Below are positions 1 to 8,992 of a DNA stretch of 64,000 nucleotides, piece after piece. The stretch comes from Planomicrobium soli (lineage in GTDB: Bacteria > Bacillota > Bacilli > Bacillales_A > Planococcaceae): assembly GCF_003014655.1 (NCBI RefSeq), contig NZ_PYAT01000004.1, positions 186,001 to 250,000 on the forward strand, in the 5' to 3' direction. The notes beneath the pieces were generated by a model, which saw only the letters and a list, made by a program, of their open reading frames with translations, ran no database searches and was not told the origin of the DNA. The position numbers and the translations under genes were made by a program. The stretch's first letter is position 1, and each line of letters opens with the position of its first letter.

Positions 1-86
1 CTGTAAATGCTGTTAAGAAGCATTATTCTTAAAAACGATTACTGAATCAAAATCTGCATTTAAATCTTTTCAAAAGGAATGAAATT

Positions 87-1223
87 ATGGAAGTATTGCA
101 TATATGTTCATATTATATAGGAAGTAAAATATATAAAAATCTAGTAAAAGAGCTTTCACAAGAAGGAATTAAACAACATATATTTATCCCTATAAAAAAT
201 GAAAAATTGATTGGAGAAAACGAATTATTAGACGAATCAATTAACATAAACTACTACTATAAAACCATTTTAAAAAAACATGACAAATATTTATATCATA
301 ATAAAATCAATAAGCAAATGAAAGAAATTGAAAAGAATCAAATTTTAGATCAGGATATAGATTATATTCATGCGCATACAATATTTAGCGATGGTGGAAC
401 TGCGTATAAAATAAAGCGGAAATATAATATTGATTATGCAGTTGCTGTTCGTGATACGGATATAAACGTTTTTTACAAATATGCTATTCACCTAAGACCT
501 TTTATGAATAAAATTTTATTGAATGCCAATAAAATTGTTTTTATTTCATATGCGTATAAAAACCTTTTATTTTCTCTACTACCAAAAAATATTTTATCGG
601 AAATAGAAAAGAAATGTGTAGTAATACCAAATGGTATAGATAATTTTTGGCATAATATTCCTGTTGAAAACCATAAAAGAAACAATGGACAAGCCCTAAA
701 CTTACTTTTTATGGGTTCATTAATTAAAAGAAAAAATCTAGAAACTTTAATTTTTGCTTGTTCAGAATTATATAAGGAGGGATATAATGTCTTTTTACAA
801 GTGATTGGGAACGGACCTCTTGAAGAAGAGTCCAAAAATTTATGCCAGAAACTTAATATAAGCGAAAAAGTTAGATTTCATGGATATATAAATGATAAAG
901 AAAAAATAAGATCTATCATGGATAAGTGTGATATTTTCATACTTCCTTCTTTAACAGAAACTTTTGGTTTAGTTTATGTAGAAGCAATGTCTCGTGGAAT
1001 TCCTGTAATTTATTCACAAAATCAAGCTATTGACGGTTTTTTCAATGAAGGAGAAGTTGGTTTTGGTGTACCTTCCTTAAGTCCAGATATGATCGTGAAT
1101 GCAATAAAGAAAATTAACGAAAACTATGTAGAAATTTCACAAAGCTGTATAGAAAAATCGAAATTATTTAACTGGAATATTATATCGAGGAAATATATAG
1201 AGATATATAATGGGAAATTGTAG
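87..1223 (+). CDS. GT4-family glycosyltransferase
   Basis: 378-residue retaining glycosyltransferase of the GT4/GT-B type. It probably adds a sugar from a nucleotide donor to a growing lipid-linked surface polysaccharide on the cytoplasmic membrane face. The C-terminal half carries the family signature: a 'LLFMGSLIKRKN' strand, 'VIGNGPLEEE', and the donor-binding block 'ETFGLVYVEAMSRGIPVI' with both glutamates. The N-terminal domain is divergent and specific to the acceptor, which cannot be read from sequence. ATG is preceded by AAAAGGAATG. It is the first complete gene here of a same-strand polysaccharide cluster reaching GalE, and it shares that cluster's very AT-rich composition. Confidence 0.9.
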   Translation: MEVLHICSYYIGSKIYKNLVKELSQEGIKQHIFIPIKNEKLIGENELLDESININYYYKTILKKHDKYLYHNKINKQMKEIEKNQILDQDIDYIHAHTIFSDGGTAYKIKRKYNIDYAVAVRDTDINVFYKYAIHLRPFMNKILLNANKIVFISYAYKNLLFSLLPKNILSEIEKKCVVIPNGIDNFWHNIPVENHKRNNGQALNLLFMGSLIKRKNLETLIFACSELYKEGYNVFLQVIGNGPLEEESKNLCQKLNISEKVRFHGYINDKEKIRSIMDKCDIFILPSLTETFGLVYVEAMSRGIPVIYSQNQAIDGFFNEGEVGFGVPSLSPDMIVNAIKKINENYVEISQSCIEKSKLFNWNIISRKYIEIYNGKL

Positions 1224-1271
1224 AGATTAAATGCATTAAATTAAATTTGACCTTATTAATTTTAGATTTGG

Positions 1272-2498
1272 ATGGATAAAATGAGCCCAAGTAACAAATT
1301 AACTAATATTGAATTAAAAGAAGACTATATTTTAAGTCTTTCCATACTTTCTTCTTTTGTGGTACTATCTCTACAATTCTTTATTCTATATTATTTTAAA
1401 ATCATTGGAACAAGTAGTGGAATGATTATTCAAATGGTATCTAAATTAGTCGTTGGTGTGATATTCATTTATTCTTTTCCAATAGTATTTAAGAGAAACA
1501 AAATACTTTTAATAAGTGTGTATTTTGTAAGTTTGTTTGTTTTTTTATTAAATTTTCTCTTTTTTCCGCAAAATACATCTTATTTAAAAAATATAACTTT
1601 TTCTTTTTTTTTCTTATGTTTGCCTTGCTTTATATATAGTTATTCTATTGAAAAAAGCTGGATTTTAGAAAAAATGATGGAATTTGCTAGTTTAATTGTT
1701 TTTTTTATTGGAACCATAGTAGGGCTTTTAGTTTTAACAAATAGGATGGAAATTGGGATGTATAGTATGTCTCTTTCTTATTATATGTTACTACCCACAC
1801 TTGTATTTGTAAGGAAATTTCTCGACCAATATACCATTAAACCTTTGGTAATATTTTTAATCTCATTAAGCGTTATTCTTTCCTTTGGATCAAGAGGTCC
1901 ATTATTGAGTATAGGAATCTTTGTTTTAATCTTTTTAATAATTACTATCAAAAAACAAACATCTAAAACTTTTATAGTGTACATTGGTATTTTGTTTATG
2001 ACAATTTTAACATTATTGTATCAAAAACAGATTCTCCAATTTTTATTAAACAGCTTAGAGAGATTCAATCTATCAAGTAGGAGCTTAAGGTTGTTGCTAA
2101 AAGATGAAGTATATCTTAGTGGCAGAGATAATATTTATGGAGATATTTGGTTTCAAATAAAACAAAGTCCCTTGATAGGAATGGGTTTAGCTGGTGATAG
2201 ACAGTATTTTGGGGGTAGGTATACTCATAATATTGTACTAGAAATCCTGACAAATTTCGGAGTATTTGTAGGGTTAATTATTGTGGTTTTACTAATATCT
2301 TTACTCTTAAGGGCCTTTCTTTTTAGCAGCAATCAACATTCGAAATTAATATTAGTATGGATCTGTTTAGGATTTATTCCGTTATTAGTAAGTAGTTCCT
2401 ATTTAATAGACTATAGCTTTTGGATTTTATTAGGAATCTCTTTAAAAAGCATTACTAAAAGAAATTTAAGTGACAAAAATGCACTAAACAATTTTTAA
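1272..2498 (+). CDS. Wzy-like polysaccharide polymerase (O-antigen ligase/polymerase fold)
   Basis: 408-residue integral membrane protein with about ten or more hydrophobic segments. A larger loop near residues 265-320 contains 'SGRDNIYGDIW', 'SPLIGMGLAGDRQYFGGRYTHNIVLEILTNFG'-type features that are typical of Wzy/WaaL proteins: an R in the loop, then 'THN..LE' before a membrane helix. Expected role is polymerising repeat units on undecaprenyl carrier at the outer membrane face. A second ATG three codons in (1281) is better placed behind GGATGG, so the start is uncertain by 9 bases. The Wzy role fits the flippase downstream. Primary sequence of this family is poorly conserved, so the call rests on topology and context. 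Confidence 0.8.
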   Translation: MDKMSPSNKLTNIELKEDYILSLSILSSFVVLSLQFFILYYFKIIGTSSGMIIQMVSKLVVGVIFIYSFPIVFKRNKILLISVYFVSLFVFLLNFLFFPQNTSYLKNITFSFFFLCLPCFIYSYSIEKSWILEKMMEFASLIVFFIGTIVGLLVLTNRMEIGMYSMSLSYYMLLPTLVFVRKFLDQYTIKPLVIFLISLSVILSFGSRGPLLSIGIFVLIFLIITIKKQTSKTFIVYIGILFMTILTLLYQKQILQFLLNSLERFNLSSRSLRLLLKDEVYLSGRDNIYGDIWFQIKQSPLIGMGLAGDRQYFGGRYTHNIVLEILTNFGVFVGLIIVVLLISLLLRAFLFSSNQHSKLILVWICLGFIPLLVSSSYLIDYSFWILLGISLKSITKRNLSDKNALNNF

Positions 2499-2596
2499 AT
2501 GTAGTTTTTTAAGATAAAACATAACTCTTTTTAAGTATTAGTTTAATTTATTGTCCCTTTTTGCTTCTTAATAATTTGAAAAGGAAGAGAAAACTT

Positions 2597-3787
2597 ATGA
2601 CCCTGAGAGAAAAATATTTCAGTTTAGAAGCAATTAAAGGCATTTTTTATTTCTTTTATAAAGCTATACCAATGTTGTTACTTTCTTACATTATTCTATC
2701 TAAAAATAAAAATACTAACATATGGCTAATATCGGAAAGGCCTTCTGAAGCACGTGATAATGGTTTTCATCTTTTCAAATATATTAGGAAAAACTATAGT
2801 GAGGTTGACTGTTATTACATAATCAAAAGAAGTTCTTCAGATGTCAAAAAAGTTGCACCTCTTAAAAATATTGTTTTTTTTGGAACATTTAAACATTACC
2901 TTTATTATTTTTTAGCAATAAGACATATTTCTACGCATGGAGCTGGATATGGATCAATGCCAAATAAATATGCGTGTAGTTTGGTTGAACTAGTTAGAAA
3001 ATCAAAAGCTAAAAAAGTTTATCTGAAGCATGGAATAATAAAAGATTTTTTACCTGGCTTAACAAAAAAGAAAGCTAATTTTGATCTTTTCGTTTGTGGT
3101 GCTTTACCGGAATACGAATATGTTAAAAGTAATTTTGGATATCAAAAGGACGAAGTTAAGTATATTGGATTAGCAAGATTTGATGAACTTATAGAAAACA
3201 AACAAAGTAAAAACCAAATAATGTACATGCCGACTTGGAGAAGATGGTTAGACAACACTACTGAGGAAACTTTTAAAGCTAGCGAATATTTTTATCATAT
3301 TAAGTCTTTATTAGAAAGTTCTAATTTAAATACTTACCTAGAAGATAATAAATTAACGTTTATATTGTGTTTACATCCTAAATTCTTAAAGTATAAAAAT
3401 ACTTTTATAGGATTAAATAAAAATATAATAGTTGCTAGTACTAAAAAACACGATATTCAAGAATTATTAAAGTCCTCAAGTGTATTAATAACAGATTATT
3501 CAAGTGTATATTTCGACTTTGCTTATATGAACAAACCACTTATTTATTTTCAATTTGATTATGAACGATATAGAAAGCAACATTATACTGCTGGCTATTT
3601 TAATTATCATAATAATGGCTTTGGACCAGTAGTTAAGAATGAAGAGCATTTGATTAATGAATTAACGAATATGGCAGAAAAAAATTTTAAAATTAGTAGT
3701 ATATATAGAAAAAGAATCGAAGAATTTTTTCCTATTATAGATAAAAAAAATTGTGAACGTAATTTTAGAAGTATATTAAATTTGTAA
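2597..3787 (+). CDS. CDP-glycerol glycerophosphotransferase (TagB/TagF-like)
   Basis: 396 residues from the ATG chosen here, which sits behind AGGAAGAG; an in-frame TTG 36 bases upstream has no ribosome site. Family features are 'YLKHGIIKDFLPGL' (the HG of the catalytic region), 'YMPTWRRWLD', 'LHPKF' and the CDP-glycerol site 'LITDYSSVYFDFAYMNKPLIYFQ'. Enzymes of this family transfer glycerol phosphate from CDP-glycerol, either priming or polymerising teichoic acid. At this length without an extra N-terminal domain it resembles single-transfer or short-chain enzymes more than large TagF polymerases. Inside a Wzy-type cluster it suggests a polymer decorated or bridged with glycerol phosphate. 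No CDP-glycerol synthase is present in the window. Confidence 0.88.
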   Translation: MTLREKYFSLEAIKGIFYFFYKAIPMLLLSYIILSKNKNTNIWLISERPSEARDNGFHLFKYIRKNYSEVDCYYIIKRSSSDVKKVAPLKNIVFFGTFKHYLYYFLAIRHISTHGAGYGSMPNKYACSLVELVRKSKAKKVYLKHGIIKDFLPGLTKKKANFDLFVCGALPEYEYVKSNFGYQKDEVKYIGLARFDELIENKQSKNQIMYMPTWRRWLDNTTEETFKASEYFYHIKSLLESSNLNTYLEDNKLTFILCLHPKFLKYKNTFIGLNKNIIVASTKKHDIQELLKSSSVLITDYSSVYFDFAYMNKPLIYFQFDYERYRKQHYTAGYFNYHNNGFGPVVKNEEHLINELTNMAEKNFKISSIYRKRIEEFFPIIDKKNCERNFRSILNL

Positions 3788-3812
3788 CTTTAAAAATAAT
3801 AAGGGGTTTATT

Positions 3813-4787
3813 ATGTCGAGTTTAATAAGTATCATTATCCCGGTATATAACGTAGAACTATATTTTAAAAAATGCATAGAATCTATTATTAATCAAACAT
3901 ACAAAAATTTAGAAATTATTTTAATTAATGATGGATCTACTGATGATAGTGGTTTGCTTTGTAATTATTACGCTGAAAAGGACAAAAGAATAAAAGTTAT
4001 ACATAAAAAGAATGGTGGACAATCATCAGCTAGAAATGCGGGGCTTGATATTGCTTCAGGCAGTTATATAGGTTTTATTGATAGTGATGATTATATAGAA
4101 GCCGATATGTATGAACTTTTACATTCAAAAATAATTGCTAGCGATAGTGATATAGCAATATGTAACTCATGGAAAGTCAGAAACGATCTAAATACGAAAT
4201 GGCCATCTTTAACTATGAAGGAATGCATACTCGACAGTAAAGAAGCTATGAAATTAACATTAGAAGGAAAGTATTTAGTAGTATCTCCATGTAATAAACT
4301 GTATAAAAGCCATATATTCAACAAATTGAGGTTTGAGGAAGGTAAGATTTTTGAAGATTTTTCAATTATTCCAGAGATATTTTTAAGGAGTAACCAGATA
4401 ATCTACACACCTGAATTCAAATATTTTTACAATATTCGTAATGACAGTACTATGGGCAATGTTTATAAAAAACCAAGCATAGATATAATAAAAGCCTCAA
4501 AACATGTAATAGATCATCTAAAAGCAGATTATGAAGAAATTTATTTAAGCACACTGTGGTTTTGTATTAAAAGAGTTTGGAAATGGATAGGAATTATTTA
4601 TTCTACAAAAAAAGTAAAAGAGAATAAAATTTTTGTAAAAGAAGCTAGAACTTTTATAAAAACTTATATTCTTGATCTACTAAAGAGTAGAAAAATGAAT
4701 TTTAACGAAAAGATTGGTGTAATAACTTTTTTATATTGGGATATAGCATGTCAGTTATTATATAAATTAAAAGGCAATAAAGTTTAA
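3813..4787 (+). CDS. GT2-family glycosyltransferase
   Basis: 324-residue inverting GT-A enzyme. The N-terminus 'SLISIIIPVYNVELYFKKCI' and 'INDGSTDDSG' form the nucleotide-binding fold; 'GQSSARNAGLD' and 'GFIDSDDYIEADMYE' carry the DxD-type metal site at about residue 90. The C-terminal 100 residues are lysine-rich with an aromatic amphipathic stretch, probably membrane-associated. It would add one sugar to the lipid-linked repeat unit. Start ATG follows AAGGGG. It lies 25 bases after the CDP-glycerol transferase and 16 bases before the next glycosyltransferase, so one operon is likely. Confidence 0.92.
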   Translation: MSSLISIIIPVYNVELYFKKCIESIINQTYKNLEIILINDGSTDDSGLLCNYYAEKDKRIKVIHKKNGGQSSARNAGLDIASGSYIGFIDSDDYIEADMYELLHSKIIASDSDIAICNSWKVRNDLNTKWPSLTMKECILDSKEAMKLTLEGKYLVVSPCNKLYKSHIFNKLRFEEGKIFEDFSIIPEIFLRSNQIIYTPEFKYFYNIRNDSTMGNVYKKPSIDIIKASKHVIDHLKADYEEIYLSTLWFCIKRVWKWIGIIYSTKKVKENKIFVKEARTFIKTYILDLLKSRKMNFNEKIGVITFLYWDIACQLLYKLKGNKV

Positions 4788-4803
4788 AAAAAAGGTGACT
4801 TTT

Positions 4804-5964
4804 ATGAAAAAAATGATTATACTGCAGCCTGAGATGTGTGTAGGTGGAGTAGAAAGAGTTTTGTTAACTCTTCTAAAAAATTTAGACAAAGAGAAATTTG
4901 ATATCACGGTGATGTTATTAAATAAAAATGTGTGGGATGATCAGATTCCTAAAGAAATAAAAATTAAATATATGTTCAACAAAAACCCGCGAGAATATAA
5001 TTCGCTTTTTAAAAGAATTTATAAGTATAGCAGAATGTTCGTTCCAGGAAAAATTATTCAAAAAATATTTTTGAAAGACAAGTATGATATATATATATCA
5101 TTTCATGAACCCATGATTTACTTTTTACGAGGAGCAAAAGGTAAAAAGGTAAGCTGGATTCATGCTGACTATACAATAATAGATGACATAACAGAAATAA
5201 AGCAATTAGGAAAACGAATGAGCTTTTTATCAAAAACTATATTGAAGAAGAGAGTGGAAGCATTAAAGAATTGTGACAAGATTATATGCGTAGCTGAAAC
5301 AGCGAGAAAAGGTTTTTTGAATAAATTTGATATTGACGAGGAAAAAGTTGTTGTAAGATATAATCCTAATGATATAGAAAGAATTAAATCCCTTGCTAAT
5401 AATAATCAAAAAATTCAAGAAGAGATTAAGTACAGTAAAGATGTTATTAATTTTTGTGCAGTTGGAAGATTATCTCATGAAAAGGCTTTTGAAAGATTGA
5501 TAAGTATTACTTTAAAATTAAAAAATGAAGGATATTTATTTCATTTTAATATAATAGGAGACGGCCCAGAGTATCAAAAACTTGAAAAAGCTATTAATGA
5601 TAATAATTTGAATGATTATATTCATTTGATTGGATATGATGCTAATCCTTACAAATATATGTCAAAAAGTGATTTCGTAATTTGCTCTTCTAAATTTGAA
5701 GCTTATAGTACTGTTGTTACGGAATCTATTATATTAGGTATTCCAGTAATAGCTACAGAATGTTCAGGAATGGCAGAAATATTTGGGCATACAAATGCAG
5801 GTCTCATCACTAAAAATAATACTGAAGATTTATACTATGCAATAAAAAAAGTGCTAAATGATAAAAAGCTGAGAGCGCTAATGAAGTTAGAAGCAATAGA
5901 ACGCAGTAAATACTTTGATACGAAAAGAATGGTTTGTGAGATAGAAAGTTTGCTATTAGAATAG
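4804..5964 (+). CDS. GT4-family glycosyltransferase
   Basis: 386 residues from ATG 4804; AAAGGTG just upstream makes this start much better than the GTG nine bases earlier. N-terminal 'PEMCVGGVERVLLTLLKNL' is the typical GT4 opening (GG..R). The C-terminal domain has 'FCAVGRLSHEKAFERLI', 'IIGDGPEYQKLEKAI' and 'FEAYSTVVTESIILGIPVIAT', with the ExxxxxxxE pair. It is a predicted retaining transferase of the same assembly line. Acceptor and donor are not deducible. Confidence 0.92.
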   Translation: MKKMIILQPEMCVGGVERVLLTLLKNLDKEKFDITVMLLNKNVWDDQIPKEIKIKYMFNKNPREYNSLFKRIYKYSRMFVPGKIIQKIFLKDKYDIYISFHEPMIYFLRGAKGKKVSWIHADYTIIDDITEIKQLGKRMSFLSKTILKKRVEALKNCDKIICVAETARKGFLNKFDIDEEKVVVRYNPNDIERIKSLANNNQKIQEEIKYSKDVINFCAVGRLSHEKAFERLISITLKLKNEGYLFHFNIIGDGPEYQKLEKAINDNNLNDYIHLIGYDANPYKYMSKSDFVICSSKFEAYSTVVTESIILGIPVIATECSGMAEIFGHTNAGLITKNNTEDLYYAIKKVLNDKKLRALMKLEAIERSKYFDTKRMVCEIESLLLE

Positions 5965-5981
5965 AAAATTAGAGGGCATAT

Positions 5982-7505
5982 ATGAGAACGTTAAACGCTA
6001 TTAGAAATATTCTTACAGATTTAGCGAGACATGTTTTAACAATTTTATTAGGCTTTATTAGTCGAACAATTTTTATTTCTATATTAGGAGTAGAATATTT
6101 AGGGGTTAATGGTTTATTTACGAATATTATAATGATGCTTTCTTTAGCTAATTTAGGTATAGGAACTGCTATCGTTTATAAACTGTATAAACCACTAGCG
6201 GAAAAAGACGATGATAAAGTAATAGCATTAATGAATTTTTATAAAACTGCATTTAGAATAATAGGGATTATTGTATTTTTGCTAGGAATGATAATAATTC
6301 CTTTTTTAGATATTTTAGTGAAGGAAGATATTCCAGATTTAAAATTAATATATGTACTCTTTGTACTAAATTCAGCTTTATCATATTTTTTAGTATACAA
6401 TCGTTCGCTGATATCTGCAGATCAAAAAAATTATAAACTTGTTTGGATTGATTCTAGCTTTCAAATTATCTTAACTATACTGCAAATAGCAGTTTTAGTT
6501 ATAACAAAGGATTTTGTATTATACTTAATTACTCAAATATTAATTACATTTATTCAAAGAGTAGTTATAACAATACGAGTTAGATCATTGTATCCTCTTT
6601 TAAAATCAAAGAAAAAGATAAAATTAACAATAAAAGAAAAAAAAGAACTCTTTAAAAATACCTATGCCATAATGATATACAATATTTCTACTGCTGTTAT
6701 TAATGGAACAGATAATATTGTAATCACGATATTTTTTGGATTACATTATGTAGGACTATATGCAAACTATTTTTTATTAATTGTAAGTATAGGAACAGTT
6801 TTAGGTAAAGTTTTTAAATCGCTAACAGCCAGTGTTGGAAATTTAATTGCAACTGATACAAATAATAAAAGTTATGAAATGTTTAATTTAATAAACTTTT
6901 TGTACTTTTGGTTAATTGGTTTAATTACATGTTGTTTTTATATTCTTATGAATCCGTTTATTCTATTGTGGTTAGGGGAAGATTTCTTACTACCCCAACA
7001 GGTAGTATTACCAATAGTTATAAGTTTCTTCACGAGTTGCATGTTAGGTCCTACAAATATGTTTAGAAATGCCCAAGGACTTTTTGTATTTGGTAAATAT
7101 GTGCCTTTAGTTGAATCAATATTAAATATTCTTTTTTCTGTGGTTTTAGCACAAGTTATTGGTCTATCGGGAGTTTTTTGGGGAACAATCTTAAGTAGGG
7201 CTATAACTTCAATGTGGTATGATCCATACATTGTACACAAAAAAGGGTTGAAAAAATCCCTTATCCCATACTATATAACAATGTTGAAATATGCCTTCAC
7301 AATAATAACTACTATAATTATAATTCAACCATTAATTAGTAATTTTGACGAAAGCAATCTAACAAATTTTATATTTAAAATGGGAATCTGTCTTATCTTT
7401 ATAAATACAATCTTTTATCTGTTATATAGAAAGACAAAAGAATTTATTTACATAAAGCAAGTTTTTGTGAAAATTTATTCGGGGAAATTAAAACAATCAA
7501 TGTAA
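5982..7505 (+). CDS. Wzx-like polysaccharide flippase
   Basis: 507-residue polytopic protein of the MOP/polysaccharide-transport fold, with 12-14 hydrophobic helices. The N-terminus has 'RHVLTILLGFISRTIFISILGVEYLGVNGLF', a pattern common in Firmicute repeat-unit translocases, and 'GLYANYFLLI' mid-protein. It should flip the undecaprenyl-linked repeat unit across the membrane for the Wzy-like polymerase of 1272-2498. ATG follows GAGGG. It begins 17 bases after the preceding glycosyltransferase. Confidence 0.88.
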   Translation: MRTLNAIRNILTDLARHVLTILLGFISRTIFISILGVEYLGVNGLFTNIIMMLSLANLGIGTAIVYKLYKPLAEKDDDKVIALMNFYKTAFRIIGIIVFLLGMIIIPFLDILVKEDIPDLKLIYVLFVLNSALSYFLVYNRSLISADQKNYKLVWIDSSFQIILTILQIAVLVITKDFVLYLITQILITFIQRVVITIRVRSLYPLLKSKKKIKLTIKEKKELFKNTYAIMIYNISTAVINGTDNIVITIFFGLHYVGLYANYFLLIVSIGTVLGKVFKSLTASVGNLIATDTNNKSYEMFNLINFLYFWLIGLITCCFYILMNPFILLWLGEDFLLPQQVVLPIVISFFTSCMLGPTNMFRNAQGLFVFGKYVPLVESILNILFSVVLAQVIGLSGVFWGTILSRAITSMWYDPYIVHKKGLKKSLIPYYITMLKYAFTIITTIIIIQPLISNFDESNLTNFIFKMGICLIFINTIFYLLYRKTKEFIYIKQVFVKIYSGKLKQSM

Positions 7506-7623
7506 TATATAGCTTTGTATTCCTCAAAGCATGTAAATAATTAATAGATTTTTATAAGAAAGAATTTAAAAAATTATATGTTATTTAGTTATTATAAACT
7601 AGATGTATTTTGGAGGAATAAGA

Positions 7624-8244
7624 GTGAAAAATAAGAAGTTAGAAAGAATAAAAAAGTTATCCAAAATAAACCTTTTAAAGACATTTGGTATGATTTTAAA
7701 AGGTTATAAAATAATAGTTTATCCAAATACTAATGTTTATATACATAAAAGTGCAAAAATTGATATAAACGGCTCTTTAGAACTAGGAAAAACTTGGGAG
7801 AAGGGTGCTAATTATAAGTCCTCAATAATTTTAAGAGAAAATGCAAAATTAATTATAAATGGTAATTTCAAAGTATATTGTGGAACGACCATAACTGTAA
7901 ATAATAATGCTTCTTTAATTCTTAATAATGGATTTATAAATAAAGGAAGTTCAATCCATGTTTTTGAGCAAGTTAAAATAGGAAATAATGTAATTATAGC
8001 TGAAGAGGTAATGATTAGAGATTCAGATAATCATAAGATTGGATATAAAGAAGTTACTTTACCTATAGAAATTGAAGAAAAAGTCTGGATAGGTACTAGA
8101 GCAACGATCTTAAAAGGAGTGAAAATAGGAAAAGGTTCAGTAATTGCAGCATGTTCTCTAATTAACAAAGATGTTCCCTCTTATTCGCTAGTGGCGGGTG
8201 TACCAGCGAGAGTAATCAATGACAATATTGAATGGGAACAATAA
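7624..8244 (+). CDS. Hexapeptide-repeat acyltransferase
   Basis: 206 residues from a GTG start that sits 8 bases after GGAGGAATA; an ATG 21 bases upstream overlaps that ribosome site and is rejected. The body is a left-handed beta-helix with repeated [LIV]-G-x4 turns ('IGNNVIIAEEVMIRDSDNH', 'IEEKVWIGTRATILKGVKIGKGSVIAACSLINKDVPSYSLVAGVPARVI'). This pattern defines galactoside/maltose-type O-acetyltransferases using acetyl-CoA. The histidine in 'DSDNH' is the likely catalytic residue. The first 40 residues are basic and may touch the membrane. Likely acetylates a sugar of the cluster's polymer. Confidence 0.88.
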   Translation: MKNKKLERIKKLSKINLLKTFGMILKGYKIIVYPNTNVYIHKSAKIDINGSLELGKTWEKGANYKSSIILRENAKLIINGNFKVYCGTTITVNNNASLILNNGFINKGSSIHVFEQVKIGNNVIIAEEVMIRDSDNHKIGYKEVTLPIEIEEKVWIGTRATILKGVKIGKGSVIAACSLINKDVPSYSLVAGVPARVINDNIEWEQ

Positions 8245-8267
8245 TATAAAAAATCCGGAGGAATAAA

Positions 8268-8783
8268 ATGCGAACACTATATAAAAAAAGATGGTTATTA
8301 ATGTACTATTTTTTTGCTCAAAATTTACCTCCATCTTTTATCTTTCCTTTAGCTAAAAAAATAAGACTTTTTTTTGCAAAGCGTATATTAGAGGAAATTG
8401 GAACTGATTGTAATATTGAAAAAGGTGCTATTTTTTCTTCACGTACTAAATTAGGCAGTGGTTCTGGTATCGGTATTAATTGCAAAATATTTGGAGAAGT
8501 AAAAATAGGTAATGATGTTATGATAGGTCCGGAAGTAGCTATTTACTCTAGAAACCATATGATTAGTGACGTAAATATACCTATGAGATTGCAAGGTTAT
8601 ACAGAACATCAAGTGGTTGAAGTGGAAGATGATGTATGGATTGGTCATGGAGTAATTATTTTACCAGGTGTAAGAATTGGAAAAGGTAGTGTAATTGGAT
8701 CAGGTTCTATTGTTACTAAAAGTATTCCATCTTATTCGATTGCGATTGGAAATCCAGCAAAAGTAGTAAAAAAAAGATATTAA
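8268..8783 (+). CDS. Hexapeptide-repeat acetyltransferase (maltose O-acetyltransferase type)
   Basis: 171-residue left-handed beta-helix enzyme: 'KIGNDVMIGPEVAIYSRNHMI' with catalytic-type NH, then 'VEDDVWIGHGVIILPGVRIGKGSVIGSGSIVTKSIPSYSIAIGNPAKVVKKRY', the classic C-terminal coil of this family. ATG follows CCGGAGGAATAAA. It starts 23 bases after a second acetyltransferase, so the polymer may carry two O-acetyl marks, or one enzyme may act on a precursor. Confidence 0.92.
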   Translation: MRTLYKKRWLLMYYFFAQNLPPSFIFPLAKKIRLFFAKRILEEIGTDCNIEKGAIFSSRTKLGSGSGIGINCKIFGEVKIGNDVMIGPEVAIYSRNHMISDVNIPMRLQGYTEHQVVEVEDDVWIGHGVIILPGVRIGKGSVIGSGSIVTKSIPSYSIAIGNPAKVVKKRY

Positions 8784-8840
8784 GTTTTAAATTATAAACC
8801 ACATTATAAATTTGTAAGATTCTTGTATTTTGAGGATGTT

Positions 8841-8992
8841 GAAATGAAAAGTCATTATACTAATTCAAAATGACATGTGTAGTTCGGATTATAATTTACC
8901 AGAAGTTATAATGTGATCTTAAATGCGATGATATTTCGAAAGAAATTAAACGAGTTTATATTATAAATAAAGAAACTCAAAAGGGGACAAGA
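8841..8992 (+). pseudogene. Remnant of an AT-rich cluster gene
   Basis: Two protein-like stretches survive here in one frame: 'KVIILIQNDMCSSDYNLPEVIM' is too long to be chance-like but ends in TGA, and 'LKCDDISKEIKRVYIINK' follows. The first is preceded by an ATG that is out of frame by one base (ATGAAAA then GTC), which looks like a start plus a single-base lesion. I do not recognise the parent protein. Most likely a former cluster gene was deleted down to its N-terminal end between the acetyltransferase and GalE. Confidence 0.4.
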
